From CAYVBN01 sp964538565 (lineage in GTDB: Bacteria; Pseudomonadota; Alphaproteobacteria; Rhizobiales; Xanthobacteraceae), in NCBI GenBank assembly GCA_964538565.1, contig CAZIGW010000096.1:1-56890 (forward strand): a stretch of 56,890 nucleotides of DNA. The letters are read 5' to 3'. The number at the start of each line of letters is the position of its first letter. Position 1 is the first letter of the stretch. Below, piece by piece: positions 12,699-20,978 of the stretch. The position numbers were made by a program, and so were the translations under genes. A model generated the notes under the pieces. It ran no database searches. It had not been told where the DNA came from and saw only the letters and a program-made list of their open reading frames with translations.

Positions 12699-13016
12699 GG
12701 ACGGTACCTCAGCATGGGTTCGTTTCGGCCGCGCGTGTTTCACCCCGGCCCGGCTGCCTCCGGAAACGCCGGAACACCGGTCGACGATGGCCCGCCGAGC
12801 GGCGGCGTGCCGACACGTCCTCTGCGACGCTGCGCGAGTCTCGAGCTGCAGGCTGAACGAGCGCGTCGGCGTGCGACGGTTCCGGACCGCCATCCGACCA
12901 ATGCATACCGGTTCGCAAAGTTCCGGCGCCGCCGCGTGCGGAACCGGGCGGTCGCGGCCGAGTTGACCCTGCGAGCCGGTCCGGGACGATGACCCGACGG
13001 CACCCGAGGAGATTCG
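12699..13016. other. Divergent intergenic region between antiporter and small-protein operon
   Basis: These 318 bases hold the GTG-side ribosome site of the antiporter and an EcfG-like promoter (12940-12964) pointing right. No perfect EcfG motif points towards the antiporter. No convincing gene. Confidence 0.4.
12940..12964 (+). promoter_or_regulatory. EcfG-type promoter GGAAC-N16-AGTT (one mismatch)
   Basis: GGAAC 12940-12944 and AGTT 12961-12964 lie 16 bases apart and 52 bases upstream of the gene at 13017. The likely transcript covers that gene and the DUF4142 gene. Confidence 0.55.
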
Positions 13017-13229
13017 ATGACCGCGGAGCATGATCGAAATCCGCTCCATCACACGCAGAAAATGCGAGAACGCCTGGCCCAAACGATGGATCACTTGCGC
13101 GCCGACATCGAAAAGGTCGACGAGCGGCAGTTCCGGGCGTTGATCGAAGCCTCTGCCGAAGTGCTGGGCGGGCTGATCAAGGCGATGCGCGACGACGAGC
13201 AGCGCAACGAGAGCGCCTGGCGGGATTGA
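13017..13229 (+). CDS. Small charged helical protein (70 residues)
   Basis: GAGGAG lies 5 bases before the ATG. The product is soluble and predicted helical, with the core EKVDERQFRALIEASAEVLG, and lacks Cys or signal sequence. It resembles small uncharacterised proteins common in Rhizobiales stress regions, but no named family is recognised. The next gene (DUF4142) starts 52 bases downstream in the same direction, so the two probably share the EcfG-like promoter at 12940. Confidence 0.75.
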   Translation: MTAEHDRNPLHHTQKMRERLAQTMDHLRADIEKVDERQFRALIEASAEVLGGLIKAMRDDEQRNESAWRD

Positions 13230-13281
13230 AGCCGTTCCGGGGCCGTGCCGCGGACAGGATTTCAGAACAGGAGATCCCTCG

Positions 13282-13803
13282 ATGTTGAGAATACACACAG
13301 CCATCGGAGTCGCGGCGGCGGCATTTCTGCTGGTAACGTCCGCGCACGCGCAGCAGTCCAGGAGCGCGGACGGCGCGAGCAAGAAGTTCATCACCGAGGC
13401 CATCCAGGGTGACCTCGCAGAGGTTCAGGTGGGCGAACTGGCCCAGCAGAAGGGAACGACCGACGCCGTTCGGAACTTCGGAAAGCAGCTCGTCAACGAT
13501 CACAAGGAGAACCAGGCGAAGGCACAGCAGGTGGCGGACGATCTCGGTGTGAAGCCGCCGAGTTCGCCCAGCGCCAAGCAGAGGGCCGTGTACTCCAAGC
13601 TCAAGTCACTCTCGGGAACGAAGTTCGACCGGACGTTCGCGCGCGACATGGTCAAGGACCACGAAGAGGACATCAAGAAATTCCAGAAGCAGGCCTCCGC
13701 CAGCGGACCGACCGGTGATTTCGCCAAGAACACGCTGCCGACCCTGCGCAAGCATCTCGACATGGCCAAGTCGCTGACGCAGCAGAAGTCGTCCGCGCGC
13801 TGA
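13282..13803 (+). CDS. DUF4142 family exported protein
   Basis: The protein has 173 residues. Residues 1-23 form a Sec signal peptide ending AHAQ, so the mature protein is periplasmic. The body is a ferritin-like four-helix DUF4142 domain: FITEAIQGDLAEVQVGELA, then FGKQLVNDHKENQ and MVKDHEEDI, with the paired D-H motifs typical of the family. AGGAGA lies 7 bases before the ATG. DUF4142 proteins are often linked to envelope or oxidative stress, but no biochemical activity is established. It is downstream of an EcfG-like promoter with the 70-residue gene. Confidence 0.9.
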   Translation: MLRIHTAIGVAAAAFLLVTSAHAQQSRSADGASKKFITEAIQGDLAEVQVGELAQQKGTTDAVRNFGKQLVNDHKENQAKAQQVADDLGVKPPSSPSAKQRAVYSKLKSLSGTKFDRTFARDMVKDHEEDIKKFQKQASASGPTGDFAKNTLPTLRKHLDMAKSLTQQKSSAR

Positions 13804-13861
13804 GGCGACGCGGAGCGTCGGGAAGACCCGAAAGCACAGCGTCCGACAACGCAAAGTTTGG

Positions 13862-13888
13862 CGCGCCCGCCCGGAAAGAGCGGGCGCG
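13862..13888. terminator. GC-rich hairpin between convergent genes
   Basis: CGCGCCCGC (13862-13870) pairs perfectly with GCGGGCGCG (13880-13888) across a 9-base loop, lying between the DUF4142 stop and the converging paoC stop. There is no clear T-run on either side, so intrinsic termination is uncertain. Confidence 0.45.
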
Positions 13889-13945
13889 TCGTGCTTGGGG
13901 CGTCCGATCGCGTTCTGCCGTCAAGAGGGTGTCGGGCCGGCGACC

Positions 13946-16228
13946 TCAGGCGAGCAGCTTCTCGAGCCGAATGGGAAGCTGGCGCACCCGGGTCCCGGTC
14001 GCGTGATAGACCGCGTTGGCGACGGCCGCCGCCGTGCCGACGTTGCCGAGCTCGCCGATGCCCTTGATGCCCGCCGGATTGACGAAGTCGTCGCGCTCGG
14101 GGACGAGGATGACCTCCAGTTGCTGGATATCGGCGTTCACCGGCACGAGGTAGTCCGCCAGGTTGTCATTCACATAGCGCGCGTTGCGCGCGTCGATCTC
14201 CGTCGCCTCGTGCAATGCCGAGGAAATTCCCCAGATCATCGCACCCATGTACTGGCTGCGCGCCGTTCGGGTGTTCATGATGCGCCCGGCGGCGAAGGCG
14301 CCCACGATGCGCGGCACCCTGATTTCACGCGTCAGGGCATGCACCCGCACCTCGACGAACTCGGCGCCCAACGCGTACATCAGTTTCTCGCCCGACGAGC
14401 CGCCCGTGAGAGTCGGCCTTCCGGCGTAGAGGCGCTTGATCGCATCGGGACTGGCGCCGGGCGGCAGGAATTCGGCGTATTCCTCGATCGCCGCAACGCC
14501 CATCCGCTTGAACTGCGCGGCGAGCGGCTCGGCGCCGCCCTCTTCCGACACGAGGTGTCCTTCGGCGAAGCGAATGGCGCTCGCGTGCCGGCCGGAAAGC
14601 GGTCCCTCGTTGGCGGTCGTGGCGGCGCGAGCCAGTTTCGCCCGGATGGCATCGCAGGCCTTCATCACCACGGAACAGCTGCTCGCCGTGGTGTTGGAAC
14701 CGCCGGCGACGGGCGCCGGAGGAAAACGGGTGTCCCCGATCTCGACCCGCACGGCGGAGAGCGGCAGACCGAGACGTTCGGCCGCCATCTGCCCGATGAC
14801 CGTGTAGGCGCCGGTCCCGAGGTCGTGCGCGGCGATCTGCACGCGCGCCTGTCCGTCTTCCGTCAGGCTCACGCGCGCCGCGGCCGCGCCCACGTGGGTC
14901 GGGTAGACCGCGCTGGCGCAGCCCCAGCCGATGAGCCAGTCACCATCGCGCATCGACCCCGGCCGCGGGTCGCGCCTGCTCCAGCCGAACGCCCTGGCGG
15001 CCTCGTCGTAGCACGGCATCAGCGAGCGGCTCGACCACGGCTTGCCGGTCGCGTCCACGTGGGCGTCGTTGCGCCGCCGCAGCTCCACCGGATCGATGCC
15101 GAGCTTGACGGCGAGCTCGTCCATCGCGCTTTCGAGCGCGTAGATGTAAGGCACCACCGGCGGCGAGCGCATGAAGCCCGGCGTGTTGCGGTCGGCATGC
15201 ACGAGTGTGACGTGGGTTTTCACGGTGCCGGTGTTGTAGAGCCGGCCGCTGTCCTCGACGCCGGCGACCGTATAGGGATCCGGCCGCGACGTGACCTCCT
15301 GGCCTTCGTGCAAGAAGCCGACGATCCTGCCGTCACGCTGCGCGCCCATGCGGATGTGATGGCGCGTCTCCGCCCGGTACGTCTGGATGGTGAATCCCTG
15401 ATCGCGCGTCGCCACCAGCTTCACCGGTCGGTTGAGTTTCTTCGCCGCGGCGGCGACGAATCCGGTGCGCGGCGAAAGCTGCGCCTTGCTGCCGAAAGCG
15501 CCGCCGACGAACGGATTGACGACGTGCACCTTCTCGGGCGCGATTCCCAGTTTCTGCGCCAGGCCGTTCTTCAGCCCGAAGACGAATTGGTTCGGCTCGT
15601 AGACCGTCACCTCGCCGTCGTTCCACACGCAGGTCGTGGTGAACAATTCGATCGGATTGTGATGCTGGGTCGGCGTGCCGTATTCGACATCGATCGAAAC
15701 CGCCGCCGCGGCAACGGCGGCTTCCGCGTCGCCGGCCTGCGGCAGGTCGCGGGCGCGCGCATTCGCCTTGCTGGCGTCTTCCTGCGTCACGCCGTCGGAA
15801 TCGAAGGTGGAACTGGGGGCTTGTTCGGAATAGGCGACCTTCACCCGATACGCGGCCTCGCGCGCGGCCTCGAAGGTATCGGCCACCACCATGCCGATGA
15901 TCTGCCCGTCATGCCCGATTTCCGGACCCATGTTCTGCCACGAGGTGGTCGCGCCGCCGCCCCCCGTGGAGAATTTCACCTCGTCGAGCGGACCGATATT
16001 CTCGTGCGTGAAGACTTCCAGCACGCCCGGAACCGCCTTGGCTTCGCGCACGTCGATCGCGTCGATGCGGCCTTTGGAGATCGCGCTGGTGATCAGATAG
16101 GCGAACGCCGGATCGGCGACCGGAAAGTCCGATCCGTAGCGTGCGTGGCCCGTCACCTTCAGGCGTGCGTCGATGCGCGGTTCGGGCGCGCCCATGTTGG
16201 TCTTGGGTTCGGGTGCGGCTCGGTTCAC
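13946..16228 (-). CDS. paoC: Molybdopterin-binding subunit of periplasmic aldehyde oxidoreductase (PaoC/YagR-like)
   Basis: The protein has 760 residues and belongs to the xanthine dehydrogenase family large subunit. It begins near the RIDARLKVTGHARYGSDF motif and contains PFVGGAFGSK and the C-terminal KGIGELGNVG segment carrying the likely catalytic Glu. It should bind the molybdenum cofactor and oxidise aldehydes or heteroaromatics, passing electrons to the two smaller subunits. GTG 16228 is chosen: it lies one base after the paoB stop and has GGAG 8 bases upstream, whereas the longer frame reads back into paoB. It is the last gene of a three-gene operon ordered FeS, FAD, Mo, as in E. coli paoABC. 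Confidence 0.9.
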   Translation of the reverse strand: MNRAAPEPKTNMGAPEPRIDARLKVTGHARYGSDFPVADPAFAYLITSAISKGRIDAIDVREAKAVPGVLEVFTHENIGPLDEVKFSTGGGGATTSWQNMGPEIGHDGQIIGMVVADTFEAAREAAYRVKVAYSEQAPSSTFDSDGVTQEDASKANARARDLPQAGDAEAAVAAAAVSIDVEYGTPTQHHNPIELFTTTCVWNDGEVTVYEPNQFVFGLKNGLAQKLGIAPEKVHVVNPFVGGAFGSKAQLSPRTGFVAAAAKKLNRPVKLVATRDQGFTIQTYRAETRHHIRMGAQRDGRIVGFLHEGQEVTSRPDPYTVAGVEDSGRLYNTGTVKTHVTLVHADRNTPGFMRSPPVVPYIYALESAMDELAVKLGIDPVELRRRNDAHVDATGKPWSSRSLMPCYDEAARAFGWSRRDPRPGSMRDGDWLIGWGCASAVYPTHVGAAAARVSLTEDGQARVQIAAHDLGTGAYTVIGQMAAERLGLPLSAVRVEIGDTRFPPAPVAGGSNTTASSCSVVMKACDAIRAKLARAATTANEGPLSGRHASAIRFAEGHLVSEEGGAEPLAAQFKRMGVAAIEEYAEFLPPGASPDAIKRLYAGRPTLTGGSSGEKLMYALGAEFVEVRVHALTREIRVPRIVGAFAAGRIMNTRTARSQYMGAMIWGISSALHEATEIDARNARYVNDNLADYLVPVNADIQQLEVILVPERDDFVNPAGIKGIGELGNVGTAAAVANAVYHATGTRVRQLPIRLEKLLA

Positions 16229-16229
16229 G

Positions 16230-17255
16230 TCAGATCTCCATCGCGGCGGCTTGCTTGAGGGCGCGCACCAGCGTGCGCTTGCCAAGTTCGACCTTGAACG
16301 CGTTGTGGCTCAACGGGCGGGCGTGCTCGAAAGCCGTATCGGCCGCGCGGCGGAGCACGGTTTCCTCGAGCGGCTGCCCGGCAAGCACGGCTTCCGCCTC
16401 GCGGGCGCGCCACGGCAGCGCGCTGACGCCCCCGAGCGCGATGCGGACGTCGCGGACTGCGCCGTCGTCGAGGTCGAGCGCGACCGCCGCCGACGCCAGG
16501 GCGAACTCGTAGGATTCGCGGTCGCGAATCTTCAGGTAGAGCGAACGTCGCGCCCACGGGAGCGGCGGCACGGTGAACGCCGTGATCAGGTCACCCGCCG
16601 CGAGTGTCGTCTCGATATGCGGCGAATCGGCCGGCCGCCGGTGCAACTCTGCGAACGGCAGTGTGCGCGAGCCCGCCGGCCCCACGATCTCCACCTCGGC
16701 GTCGAGCGCGATGAGGGAGTGGGCAAAGTCGCCGGCGTAGGTGGCGATGCAATGGTCGCTCGTTCCCAGGATCGCGTGCATGCGGTTGAATCCCTGCAGA
16801 GCCGCGCAGCCGGAGCCGGGCTCGCGCTTGTTGCAGGCCGCATAGGACGTGTCACGGAAATACGTGCAGCGCGTGCGTTGAAGGACGTTGCCGCCGAGCG
16901 AGGCCATGTTGCGCAGCTGCGGGCTTGCGGCGAGCAGCAGCGACTGCGCGATGACCGGAAAGTCCTTCTTCACGGCCGGATGTTCGCTGGCGGCCGACAT
17001 GCGCACGAGGGAGCCGAGCCGCAGCCCGGCGGTTCCGTACTCGATGCGCCCCAGCGCGGTGCGTTCGAGCGCATTGATGTCAATGACGCTGTCCGGCCGC
17101 ATGACGTCGAGCTTCATCAGATCGATGAGCGTCGTCCCGCCGGCCACGTACTGGGCCTTCGCGTGCACGGAGGCGACGGCCGGCGAGGAGGCGACATCGC
17201 GGCCCGCGATCGCCGCCGGCAGGCTGTCGGCACGCGCGTAGACGAACGGCCGCAT
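16230..17255 (-). CDS. paoB: FAD-binding subunit of aldehyde oxidoreductase (PaoB/YagS-like)
   Basis: The protein has 341 residues. The CO-dehydrogenase flavoprotein fold is shown by AKAQYVAGGTTLIDLMK near the N-terminus and LLLAASPQLRNMASLGGN. A four-Cys insertion (CTYFRD...AACNKREPGSGC...DHC) matches the extra 4Fe-4S site known from PaoB. It transfers electrons between the molybdenum/FeS partners and FAD. The ATG follows the paoA stop codon directly, with no gap, indicating translational coupling. Confidence 0.9.
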   Translation of the reverse strand: MRPFVYARADSLPAAIAGRDVASSPAVASVHAKAQYVAGGTTLIDLMKLDVMRPDSVIDINALERTALGRIEYGTAGLRLGSLVRMSAASEHPAVKKDFPVIAQSLLLAASPQLRNMASLGGNVLQRTRCTYFRDTSYAACNKREPGSGCAALQGFNRMHAILGTSDHCIATYAGDFAHSLIALDAEVEIVGPAGSRTLPFAELHRRPADSPHIETTLAAGDLITAFTVPPLPWARRSLYLKIRDRESYEFALASAAVALDLDDGAVRDVRIALGGVSALPWRAREAEAVLAGQPLEETVLRRAADTAFEHARPLSHNAFKVELGKRTLVRALKQAAAMEI

Positions 17256-17900
17256 TCACGCCCCCTTCATCTTGGTGCGCGCTTCGCGCACCGCGTCGAC
17301 GATGTTCGGATAGGCCGCGCAGCGACAGATGTTGCCGCTCATGAATTCGCGGATCTCGTCATCGCTGCCCGCGTGCCCTTCCTCGACGCACGCGATGGCC
17401 GACATGATCTGTCCGGGCGTGCAGTAGCCGCACTGGAACGCGTCGTAATCGACAAAGGCCTGCTGCATGGGATGCAGGGTTCCGTCCGCAGCGGCCAGGC
17501 CTTCGATGGTGGTGATCTCGTGGCCTTCCGCCATGGCCGAGAACGTCAGGCACGACAGCGTGCGGTGGCCGTCCAGAAGCACCGTGCAGGCGCCGCATTG
17601 GCCATGATCGCAGCCCTTCTTGGTGCCGGTCAGGCCCAGGTGGTCGCGCAAGGTGTCGAGGAGGCTTGTACGCACGTCGAGCGCGAGCCGGTGATCGCGG
17701 CCGTTGACACGCAGGGTCACCGCCAGGGGGGCGCGGGCGTCCGCGGCTGCGGCCGGCGCCGCCTCCGCTCTTCGTTTGTCGAGCAAGGTCGCTGTCATGG
17801 TGGAGGCCATCGTGGCTGTGAGGAAACCGCGTCGACTGAGGCCGCGGCGCGCCTCGTCGGGGGACGAGTTCGCGGGGATCGAGGCACTTTTTCGAGTCAC
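17256..17900 (-). CDS. paoA: 2Fe-2S subunit of aldehyde oxidoreductase with Tat signal (PaoA/YagT-like)
   Basis: The protein has 214 residues. GTG 17900 is preferred (GGAG 9 bases upstream) over the longer frame. A twin-arginine signal (LSRRGFLTATMAS, about residues 20-50) precedes the ferredoxin domain GCDHGQCGACTVLLDG and the second 2Fe-2S domain with CGYCTPGQ and NICRCAAY. The assembled heterotrimer should therefore be exported to the periplasm by Tat. It is the first gene of the operon. The xdhC-like cofactor-insertion gene (paoD) often found next to such operons is not in this window. Confidence 0.9.
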   Translation of the reverse strand: MTRKSASIPANSSPDEARRGLSRRGFLTATMASTMTATLLDKRRAEAAPAAAADARAPLAVTLRVNGRDHRLALDVRTSLLDTLRDHLGLTGTKKGCDHGQCGACTVLLDGHRTLSCLTFSAMAEGHEITTIEGLAAADGTLHPMQQAFVDYDAFQCGYCTPGQIMSAIACVEEGHAGSDDEIREFMSGNICRCAAYPNIVDAVREARTKMKGA

Positions 17901-18382
17901 TGGACTATTCTCCGGTGGTCTCAGGTGATCGGGCGCGCTCCGTCCGTGCCCGCGGGCTTTGTCGGGGTAAACCGCGACGCTTGCGGGGGTTCCTGGCGAG
18001 CGATGAAAATTCGACCGCGGGCACGCGGACGACATCGTGCGCGGGACCCGAACACCGTCTTCCGTACGCGGCGGCTGCGCGTCGCGTGATCGCTTCTGCC
18101 TGCGCGCGGCCGCGCATTCTCACGGCGTGCGACCTTGTGTGCCCCCGGCTGCACAAGGTTCGACCGGCCGAGACGCGCCCCGTTCACGGGGGAACCGGCG
18201 CAGGCGCGACCCCGGGGGCGTCGGATGGTGCCGATTGGAATCGGCATTGCTGGCATGTCGAGGGGAGGGGACACGCCAGGGTTTCGCGCGGCAGTTCCAT
18301 CCGGCGACGCCGGATGCCTCCTTCCCGGCCCAGAGGAAGCAATTTGATTGATTGCGCGGACCGCAACGGAGCCGCATCGCGC
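17901..18382. other. Intergenic region upstream of paoA and downstream of the oxidase operon
   Basis: No convincing gene. It contains the paoA leader and, at 18298-18316, a perfect inverted repeat. A GGAAC with a GGTT only 15 bases away (minus strand, near 17970-17993) is a poor EcfG candidate. Confidence 0.4.
18298..18316. terminator. Inverted repeat downstream of the ACIII-caa3 operon
   Basis: CATCCGGCG (18298-18306) and CGCCGGATG (18308-18316) form a perfect palindrome around one base, able to fold as a 7-bp stem with a 5-base loop. It lies 66 bases past the last oxidase gene. No U-tract follows on the minus strand. Confidence 0.4.
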
Positions 18383-18673
18383 TCAGCGCGACAGATAGTC
18401 GTTGAAGGTCAGCGTGAACATGAAGACGATCCACAGCAGGCCCGAGATCGCGACCAGCCGCACCAGCGCGCTCGATCCGCGCAGGTTCATGAAGAAGGTC
18501 CAGATGAGGGCGACCTGGATGACAGCGATCCCGATGTGCAGCGCGGGCCCGGCCCGCCCGACCGGCAGATAGGCTAGCCCGAGCGTTGCGCCCAGCATCG
18601 CGATCAGCAGGAGCCAGATCAGCGCATGGCCGAGCCACCCGGGGACGCGGGATCGTCGCGACGCGTCGCTCAT
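18383..18673 (-). CDS. Cytochrome c oxidase subunit IV (small membrane subunit)
   Basis: The protein has 96 residues with three hydrophobic helices (about 13-33, 43-63, 71-91) and a motif FMNLRGSS between helices 2 and 3, as in prokaryotic subunit IV proteins that accompany caa3 oxidases. It overlaps the subunit III stop by 4 bases (ATGA). It is the last gene of the twelve-gene operon; a hairpin follows. Confidence 0.85.
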   Translation of the reverse strand: MSDASRRSRVPGWLGHALIWLLLIAMLGATLGLAYLPVGRAGPALHIGIAVIQVALIWTFFMNLRGSSALVRLVAISGLLWIVFMFTLTFNDYLSR

Positions 18674-19302
18674 GCGCGCCCCGGCAGATAGATCAGGGCG
18701 TAGAGAATGACCCACACGGTGTCGACGAAGTGCCAGTACAGGCCGGAAGCCAGAATCAACGTGCTCTGCGGCAGGATCGATCGACGCCACAGCCGCATGG
18801 CGATGAAAGCGAGGATGGCGACGCCGACGAACAGGTGAATGGCGTGAACCCCGGTCATCACCCAGTAGAGCGCGAAGAAGATCTGCGCGGTCGGCGCGTG
18901 GACCGGCAGGTCCGGTCCGGGCAGCAGGTGCTTGCGGATGTCGTCGTCGTACTCGAACCCTTTGACGACCAGAAACGCCACGCCGATCGCCACGGTCACA
19001 ACCACGCACGAAAGCGTGAGGCGCCGCGAACCCGCGCGCGACGCCTCGATCGCGCCCGTCATGACGAGGCTGCTGGTGAGGAGAAGCGCCGTATTGATGC
19101 TGCCGTAGACGATGTTCGTATGGCTTGCCGCCTCCGCAAACGCCGTGGGATCGAGCGTGCGATAGATCGCGTAGGTGAGCAGGAGCGCGCCGAAGAAAAG
19201 GACTTCGCTCGCCAGGAACGTCCAGGTGCCGAATGCGACACCCTCGCGCTGACGACGATAGCTTGGCCACGGCTCGTGGACGAGATGAGAGGTGTCGCTC
19301 AT
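18670..19302 (-). CDS. ctaE: Cytochrome c oxidase subunit III
   Basis: The protein has 210 residues with five membrane helices, the short form lacking the first two helices of mitochondrial-type COX3. Diagnostic motifs are FGTWTFLASEVLFFGALL and the last-helix HFVDTVWV. It stabilises the catalytic subunit in the inner membrane. Start and stop overlap both neighbours by 4 bases. Confidence 0.93.
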   Translation of the reverse strand: MSDTSHLVHEPWPSYRRQREGVAFGTWTFLASEVLFFGALLLTYAIYRTLDPTAFAEAASHTNIVYGSINTALLLTSSLVMTGAIEASRAGSRRLTLSCVVVTVAIGVAFLVVKGFEYDDDIRKHLLPGPDLPVHAPTAQIFFALYWVMTGVHAIHLFVGVAILAFIAMRLWRRSILPQSTLILASGLYWHFVDTVWVILYALIYLPGRA

Positions 19303-20978
19303 GAGGTGCTCCCCTGCGGCCGGTGTGGCGCCAGCGCGTCCTGAACGTCGGGGCCGGTGTCCCTGGGATGATAGAGATAGGGATCCTCGTCGATCACCGG
19401 AGTCCGGCGGAAGTTCTCCTTCGGCGGCGGCGAGGACGTCTGCCATTCCAGGCCGGTCGCATTCCACGGATTGTCGCCCGCGCGCGCGCCGTAGAACAAG
19501 GACCAGCCGAGATAGACCAGCGGGAGGACGTAGGCGGCCGCCAGAATGACGGCGCCGCCCGAGGAGAGCACGTGCCAGACCTGGAACACCTCGGGATAGA
19601 CATGGTAGCGGCGCGGCATCCCGGCGTAGCCCATGACGAATTGCGGAAAGAAGGTCAGGTTGAAGCCGAGGAAGATGGTGATGGCGGCAAAACGCGCCCA
19701 GGATTCCGGATAGCGCCGGCCGGTGATCTTCGGCCACCAGAAATGCAGGCCGGCGAAATAGGCCGACACGCTGCCGCCGACCATGATGTAGTGGAAATGC
19801 GCGATGACGAAGTAGGTATCGGTCACGTGGACATCGACCGGAATCGAGGCGAGAAACAGCCCCGTCAGTCCGCCGATCGTGAACAGGCCGAGAAACCCCA
19901 TGGCGTAGAGCATGGGGGCCTCGAACGTGATCTGCCCGCGATAGAGGGTCGCGACCCAGTTGAAGACCTTGATGGCGGACGGCACGGCGACGATGAACGA
20001 GAGGAACGAAAATGCCAGGTTGGCGAGATCCGACTGGCCGGCCACGAACATGTGGTGACCCCATACGAGAAATCCGATCACCGCGATCGCCAGCAGCGAA
20101 TAGACCATCGCGGTGTAGCCGAAGACGCGGCGCCGCGCGAAGCATGCGATCACCTCCGACACGACGCCCATCGCGGGCAGCACCATGATGTAGACGGCCG
20201 GATGGCTGTAGAACCAGAAGATGTGCTGAAACAGGATCGGGTCGCCGCCGTCCTGCGGGTTGAAGATCGGCACGCCGAACATGCGCTCGGCCATGACCAA
20301 GAGAAGCGACATGGCGAGAACCGGCGTCGCCAGCACCATGACGATGCTGGTGGCGTAGATCGCCCAAACGAAAAGCGGCAGCCGGAACCAGGTCATGCCG
20401 GGCGCGCGCAGCAGATGCACGGTGGTGATGAAATTGACGCCGGTCGCGATCGAGGAGAACCCGACGATGAATACGCCGGCGGCGGCGGCAATCACGTGCC
20501 CGTTGGCATAGAACGTCGACAGCGGCGTGTAGAACGTCCAGCCCGTGTCGACCCCGCCGGCGACGATCATGTACAGGGTGAAGGCGGAGCCGGCCATGAA
20601 AAGGTACCACGACAGCAGATTGAGCCTGGGGAATGCCACGTCCCGCGCGCCGATCATCAGCGGCAGCAGGAAATTGCCGAACGTCGCCGGAATCGACGGC
20701 ACGAGGAAGAACCACACCATGACGATGCCGTGCAGGCTGAACAGGCGATTGTAGGCGTCGTCGCTGAGAAACAGGCCGTGCGGGCTCACGAGCTCGAGCC
20801 GCACCAGCGCGACGGCGAAGCCGCCGACGAAGAAGAAGAACGTGATCGCCAGCGCATAGAGGATGCCGATGCGCTTGTGGTCGGTCGTGGTCAGCCACGA
20901 CGCGATGGTGCTGCCGGCCTCCAGGTAGGAACCGCCGCCCTCGATCCCTCGGTCTTCGAAAAACGCTGCCTCGCTCAT
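19299..20978 (-). CDS. ctaD: Cytochrome c oxidase subunit I, A2 type
   Basis: The protein has 559 residues with about 12 helices. It contains the heme a, a3 and CuB ligand regions, including WGHHMFVAG and HFHYIMVGGSVSAYFAG. The proton-channel helix reads FYSHPAVY, not HPEVY. This YS pair replacing the channel Glu defines the A2 branch of heme-copper oxidases, as in Rhodothermus marinus caa3. It reduces oxygen to water with proton pumping. Its position directly after the cytochrome c-fused subunit II and downstream of actA-F supports a dedicated ACIII-caa3 chain. Confidence 0.95.
   Translation of the reverse strand: MSEAAFFEDRGIEGGGSYLEAGSTIASWLTTTDHKRIGILYALAITFFFFVGGFAVALVRLELVSPHGLFLSDDAYNRLFSLHGIVMVWFFLVPSIPATFGNFLLPLMIGARDVAFPRLNLLSWYLFMAGSAFTLYMIVAGGVDTGWTFYTPLSTFYANGHVIAAAAGVFIVGFSSIATGVNFITTVHLLRAPGMTWFRLPLFVWAIYATSIVMVLATPVLAMSLLLVMAERMFGVPIFNPQDGGDPILFQHIFWFYSHPAVYIMVLPAMGVVSEVIACFARRRVFGYTAMVYSLLAIAVIGFLVWGHHMFVAGQSDLANLAFSFLSFIVAVPSAIKVFNWVATLYRGQITFEAPMLYAMGFLGLFTIGGLTGLFLASIPVDVHVTDTYFVIAHFHYIMVGGSVSAYFAGLHFWWPKITGRRYPESWARFAAITIFLGFNLTFFPQFVMGYAGMPRRYHVYPEVFQVWHVLSSGGAVILAAAYVLPLVYLGWSLFYGARAGDNPWNATGLEWQTSSPPPKENFRRTPVIDEDPYLYHPRDTGPDVQDALAPHRPQGSTS

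Noticed and set aside
12699..13403. Extension of the antiporter frame to 992 codons
   Set aside because: The upstream part lacks family similarity and overlaps two genes on the other strand; the GTG at 12698 has a good ribosome site and starts a signal-like sequence.
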